DNA from: Gracilimonas halophila
GTDB taxonomy: Bacteria; Bacteroidota; Rhodothermia; Balneolales; Balneolaceae
DNA length: 64,000 bases
Assembly (NCBI RefSeq): GCF_042684365.1
Contig: NZ_JBHULI010000001.1
Span: 124,001 to 188,000, forward strand
Direction: 5' to 3'
The notes beneath the pieces are model-generated. The model was given only the letters and a program-made list of their open reading frames with translations, had not been told where the DNA came from and did no database searches. Positions 60,924 through 64,000 of this stretch are shown here, one piece after another (position 1 is the stretch's first letter; each line of letters opens with the position of its first letter). The translations under genes and the position numbers were made by a program.

Positions 60924-61443
60924 TAACTTTCCATTCCTCTCCATTGTGGCCCAGCAAAAAAAGCTGTTCTGCTAAAAAATCCTTTCGAAATTCCTGATCC
61001 TCAAACTCTTTCCAAACAGCATAAAAATCACTTTTGGTGAGATCTTTGAAGGCCAGCGTCAAGTGAGGGTGATATGGCCTTTCATCATAGTTGTAGTTGA
61101 AAAGCTCCGAATTCGATCGAGCCAGCTTTTCAAGTTTGGCTTGTAAATCGGTGAGTTCGGGTGAGTTGACCACATCAATAAAAACTACACGGGGCGGAAA
61201 GGTTGAAAAGTCATGTAGCTGAACTTTAAAGGGATCAAATCCCTGTGTAAATACTTCTAACATAGAATGCAGACGTTCCGGATCTTTTTCCTCAAAACGA
61301 AAAGGGCTCAAAAGTGTGATATGTGGGGGAGCATTCAGCGAATGTTTACTGCCAAACTTATCTCTCACATTCAGCTTCAATTGCTGAACTTCGTCTCTTA
61401 ACGGAGAGGGCGGAATAAGTGTTATGAAATAAAGCTGATTCAT
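60895..61443 (-). CDS. 2H phosphoesterase (2'-5' RNA ligase/ThpR-like)
   Basis: 182 aa. Two HxT-type motifs define the active site: APPHITLLSPF (residues about 40-50) and RPYHPHLTLAF (about 125-135). The family includes RNA 2',3'-cyclic phosphodiesterases and LigT-type ligases. The substrate is not evident. The 3' end overlaps the PlsC-like gene; argH lies 60 bp downstream on the same strand. Confidence 0.9.
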   Translation of the reverse strand: MNQLYFITLIPPSPLRDEVQQLKLNVRDKFGSKHSLNAPPHITLLSPFRFEEKDPERLHSMLEVFTQGFDPFKVQLHDFSTFPPRVVFIDVVNSPELTDLQAKLEKLARSNSELFNYNYDERPYHPHLTLAFKDLTKSDFYAVWKEFEDQEFRKDFLAEQLFLLGHNGEEWKVIRSYPLGLK

Positions 61444-61502
61444 TGTTTGATAGTATGATAAAAGAGGAAAGATATCAGGCCAACGACCTTACATCCTGTG
61501 AC

Positions 61503-62792
61503 TTAGATCTCTAACTCATCCAATCTACTTCGAATCTCCTCGTTCCCCAAACTCCCTACACTACCCTCATGCGTATGGTTAAGCTCAGTAGGCGGTTCAA
61601 AACTTCCATCTTCGATCTGCTGTGCTACTTTCTGATAAGCATCTCGAAAAGGAGTTCCGTCTAACACCAGTTTATTTACTGCTTCCACCGAAAAGATGAG
61701 CTTGTATTTTAGGTCATCTAAGATCTGATCATTCACCTGAATCTTTCCGGTAGCATGATCGGCGATGAACAGGCAATTCTTTAATTCCTGAATAGCCGGA
61801 AACAGGATCTCTTTTAGAACCTGAAAGTCACGGTGATAGCCGGAGGTCAGGTTTGAAGTGGTCATCATAATTTGATTGGGCAGAGAAAGAAGCAGGTTTG
61901 TTTTGGCACGGATCAACTCAAATACATCCGGGTTCTTTTTATGCGGCATGATACTGGAACCCGTGGTCAGTTCATCGGGTAACTTGATAAAGTTGAAGTT
62001 TTGGCTGTTATAGAGGCAAACATCGGAAGCCAGTTTATTGAGCGTTCCCGCAAGTCCTGCCATAGCAAAAGAGAGCGTTTGCTCGGTTTTTCCACGCCCC
62101 ATTTGTGCATACACAGAATTCATATTCAGTCCCTCAAAACCGAGCAGTTCGGTGGTCATAGTTCGGTCTAAAGGGAAAGAAGATCCATAGCCCGCAGCCG
62201 AACCCAGTGGATTTCGATTGATGACCTTATAGGTTGACTCGAGCAACACCAGATCATCCACAAGACTCTCGGCATAGGCTCCAAACCACATCCCAAAACT
62301 CGAGGGCATGGCCGCTTGGGTGTGTGTATATCCGGGCAGAAGGATCGCCTTATTTGATTCACTTTGCGAGATCAATGTATCGAATAATTTCCTGGACAGA
62401 GAAGCGATCTCTTTGATCTGATCGCGCAGATAAAGACGAATATCAACCAGCACCTGATCGTTACGTGAACGGCCGGAATGCACTTTTTTACCGATACCAC
62501 CCAATTTCCGGGTAAGCATAAGTTCGATCTGGGAATGTACGTCTTCCACACCTTCTTCGATCTCAAAGTCACCCGGTTCAATAACTTCATTCAGAATGCG
62601 ATCTAGTTCATCTGTGAGTTCCTCAAGTTCATCTGATTCCAGTAAACCAACCGATTCCAGCATGGTGATATGGGCTATGGTTCCCTGGACGTCATACTTC
62701 GCAAGCTCCAGATCCAATTCCCGATCATTCCCAACCGTAAATTTTTCAATAAATGCGTCGGTTTCAATTCCCTTTTCCCAAAGTTTCTTCAT
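61503..62792 (-). CDS. argH: argininosuccinate lyase
   Basis: 429 aa, somewhat shorter at the C-terminus than the usual ~460. It splits argininosuccinate into arginine and fumarate. Motifs: GVEDVHSQIELMLTRKLGG, HSGRSRNDQVLVDIRLYLRD, PGYTHTQAAMPSSFGMW and the signature GSSIMPHKKNPDVFELIR, with catalytic Ser and Lys. The start MKKLWEKG fits the family. It follows the ArgE-like gene on the minus strand with a palindromic repeat between them. Confidence 0.96.
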   Translation of the reverse strand: MKKLWEKGIETDAFIEKFTVGNDRELDLELAKYDVQGTIAHITMLESVGLLESDELEELTDELDRILNEVIEPGDFEIEEGVEDVHSQIELMLTRKLGGIGKKVHSGRSRNDQVLVDIRLYLRDQIKEIASLSRKLFDTLISQSESNKAILLPGYTHTQAAMPSSFGMWFGAYAESLVDDLVLLESTYKVINRNPLGSAAGYGSSFPLDRTMTTELLGFEGLNMNSVYAQMGRGKTEQTLSFAMAGLAGTLNKLASDVCLYNSQNFNFIKLPDELTTGSSIMPHKKNPDVFELIRAKTNLLLSLPNQIMMTTSNLTSGYHRDFQVLKEILFPAIQELKNCLFIADHATGKIQVNDQILDDLKYKLIFSVEAVNKLVLDGTPFRDAYQKVAQQIEDGSFEPPTELNHTHEGSVGSLGNEEIRSRLDELEI

Positions 62793-62819
62793 ATCTCAGG
62801 TATTTAGTTGTAAATGTAT

Positions 62820-62865
62820 TTATGTGTTAACGAAATACATGTTAACACATAAGCACGGTAACACG
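62820..62865. repeat. palindromic intergenic repeat, GTGTTAC family, copy 3
   Basis: TTATGTGTTAAC (62820-62831) pairs perfectly with GTTAACACATAA (62841-62852), followed by GCACGGTAACACG, the same GGTAACAC word as copies 1 and 2. It occupies the gap between the ArgE-like gene and argH. Confidence 0.7.
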
Positions 62866-63930
62866 TTATATCTTTAAGTTGTCCAAAAGTTTAATATATG
62901 TTTTGATCCCATCACGGATTTCATCCGGGTAAATAAATTCATCCGCCGTATGCGAACGGTGTGTACTTCCGGGGCCGATCTTGACGCTGTTAAAAGGCAT
63001 GTGAACCTGATCCGACATTGTTTTAGAACCATAAGTTTTGATTCCCAATTGCTGAGCTTTTTTAACTGCAGGATGATCGGGCGCTATTCCGGAGGCGTTC
63101 AAATTGGTTGATCTCGGAGTTACCTCACAATCCACGTGTTTGAGGATGATCTCAACCACTTCCTCATTCGAATAAAATTCATTGGGACGCACATCCACCA
63201 CAAAACGGCATTCGTCCGGAACCACGTTATGCTGACTTCCTGCCTCTATCATCGTAACCGTCATATTGATCTCTCCAAGAACCTCGGATACCTCTTCAAA
63301 CCGGAAGGTGCGAAACCATTCAATATCTTTCATGGCTTTATACAAAGCATTTTTTCCTTCATTCCGCGCTGCGTGGCCGCTTTCTCCATGAGCCACGCAA
63401 TCAAGTACGATCAAGCCACGTTCGGCAATAGCCAGCTCCATCGAAGTGGGCTCACCTACAATGGCGAGGTCAATTTCTCCCAATTCAGGCAATACGATCG
63501 GAACGCCATTTTTCCCTGAAGTTTCCTCCTCAGCCGAAGCAAGAAATACCAAGTTATAAGGTTGCTCCTGCTGAGACAGATAAATAAAAGCAGCTAATAA
63601 ACTTACCAGAGGGCCGCCGGCATCATTACTTCCAAGTCCAAATAATTTCCCATTTTCTAAAGCTGGTGTGAAGGGATCCTTAGTCCATTTGGATGAAGCC
63701 TTGACCGTATCGTGATGGGAATTCAACATAAGAGTTGGTTTTTCACGATCTAATTTACCCGCACACGCCCAAACATTATTTCCCTTTCTCTGTGGAATAA
63801 AACTGAATTCTTCCAATGTGTTTGAAATCAATGCGGCAGTCTCATCCTCCTCGCCGCTGTAAGACCGGATTGAGATCAGCTTTTTCAAAAGCTCGATGGC
63901 CTGTTCAGTAAGTTGCTCGATCTTATTCAT
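62866..63930 (-). CDS. ArgE/DapE-family deacylase (M20), probably arginine pathway
   Basis: 354 aa. The metal-site motifs are MLNSHHDTVKAS (His, Asp), LFGLGSNDAGGP (bridging Asp), LASAEEETSGKNG (Glu pair) and the final His in GPGSTHRSHTADEF. It removes the acyl group from N-acetylornithine (or N-succinylornithine or LysW-type substrates in some groups). Its position directly before argH supports a role in arginine synthesis. The ATG lies inside a possible end of an upstream minus-strand gene that is cut by the window edge. Confidence 0.88.
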   Translation of the reverse strand: MNKIEQLTEQAIELLKKLISIRSYSGEEDETAALISNTLEEFSFIPQRKGNNVWACAGKLDREKPTLMLNSHHDTVKASSKWTKDPFTPALENGKLFGLGSNDAGGPLVSLLAAFIYLSQQEQPYNLVFLASAEEETSGKNGVPIVLPELGEIDLAIVGEPTSMELAIAERGLIVLDCVAHGESGHAARNEGKNALYKAMKDIEWFRTFRFEEVSEVLGEINMTVTMIEAGSQHNVVPDECRFVVDVRPNEFYSNEEVVEIILKHVDCEVTPRSTNLNASGIAPDHPAVKKAQQLGIKTYGSKTMSDQVHMPFNSVKIGPGSTHRSHTADEFIYPDEIRDGIKTYIKLLDNLKI

Positions 63931-64000
63931 GATTGATTCTGTTGTTGTGAATTTTTCCAGTACCTAATTTGATATAAAAACTGTTCCTGAATCCGGCTTT

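Noticed and set aside
63964..64000. Possible 3' end of another gene on the minus strand (frame ending KPDSGTVFISN then TAG)
   Set aside because: Only about 11 codons are visible and other frames are also open; an argB-like end is possible from context but cannot be supported.

Overview
The window is a typical stretch of chromosome from a Gram-negative bacterium of the Bacteroidota / Rhodothermota / Balneolota group. I favour a Balneolaceae-like marine genus, but this is inference. The reasons are: a bacillithiol enzyme (BshA); promoters of the TTTG-N19-TAnnTTTG type upstream of frr and tRNA-Phe; few Shine-Dalgarno sequences; a Bat-type TPR/BatD/BatE cluster; SLBB-type polysaccharide export; and an OlsB/PlsC-like aminolipid pair. 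No 16S or other decisive marker is present.

Layout. 1-1.7 kb: the start of a TolC-family gene behind a TetR regulator. 1.9-10.2 kb: exopolysaccharide genes (DMT permease, SLBB export protein, chain-length protein, polymerase-like membrane protein, GT4, then two GT2 genes on the other strand). One GT2 gene has a frame problem at its 5' end. 10.2-29.2 kb: housekeeping genes. These are pyrR-pyrB, sucC, bshA, yebC followed by a BatC/BatD/BatE-like cluster, an M20 dipeptidase, a MacA/MacB-permease/TolC set without an ATPase gene, panC-panD, a two-lipoyl-domain E2 acyltransferase and frr. 29.2-43.3 kb: smc, a TPR lipoprotein, an M14 metallopeptidase, an NTF2-like lipoprotein, Ppx/GppA, a DUF559 endonuclease set between two copies of a ~160-bp repeat, leucine dehydrogenase and recJ. 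43.3-56.7 kb is the accessory region. It begins at tRNA-Phe and holds an AT-rich nuclease-methyltransferase plus specificity subunit (BcgI-like), a small membrane protein, a truncated gamma-glutamyltransferase copy, an AbiEi antitoxin without toxin, a Fic AMPylase, an EcoEI-type HsdR without adjacent hsdM/hsdS, the intact gamma-glutamyltransferase, and a RAYT transposase flanked by inverted REP elements. 56.7-64 kb: an oxidoreductase, an MFS transporter, an OlsB-like and a PlsC-like acyltransferase, a 2H phosphoesterase, argH and an ArgE/DapE deacylase.

Most notable. (a) The 6-kb abiEi-fic-hsdR segment lies between two ~785-bp, about 96% identical direct repeats made from the 3' part of the gamma-glutamyltransferase gene. 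Recombination between them could delete it cleanly. The differences between the copies are overwhelmingly synonymous, which points to import from a diverged relative rather than fresh duplication. (b) A DUF559 nuclease gene sits inside a pair of MITE-like double-hairpin repeats, and a third copy lies 6 kb away without a nuclease gene. This parallels the REP/RAYT arrangement elsewhere in the window. (c) A second palindromic intergenic repeat family (GTGTTACGGTGTTA type) occurs at three gene ends.
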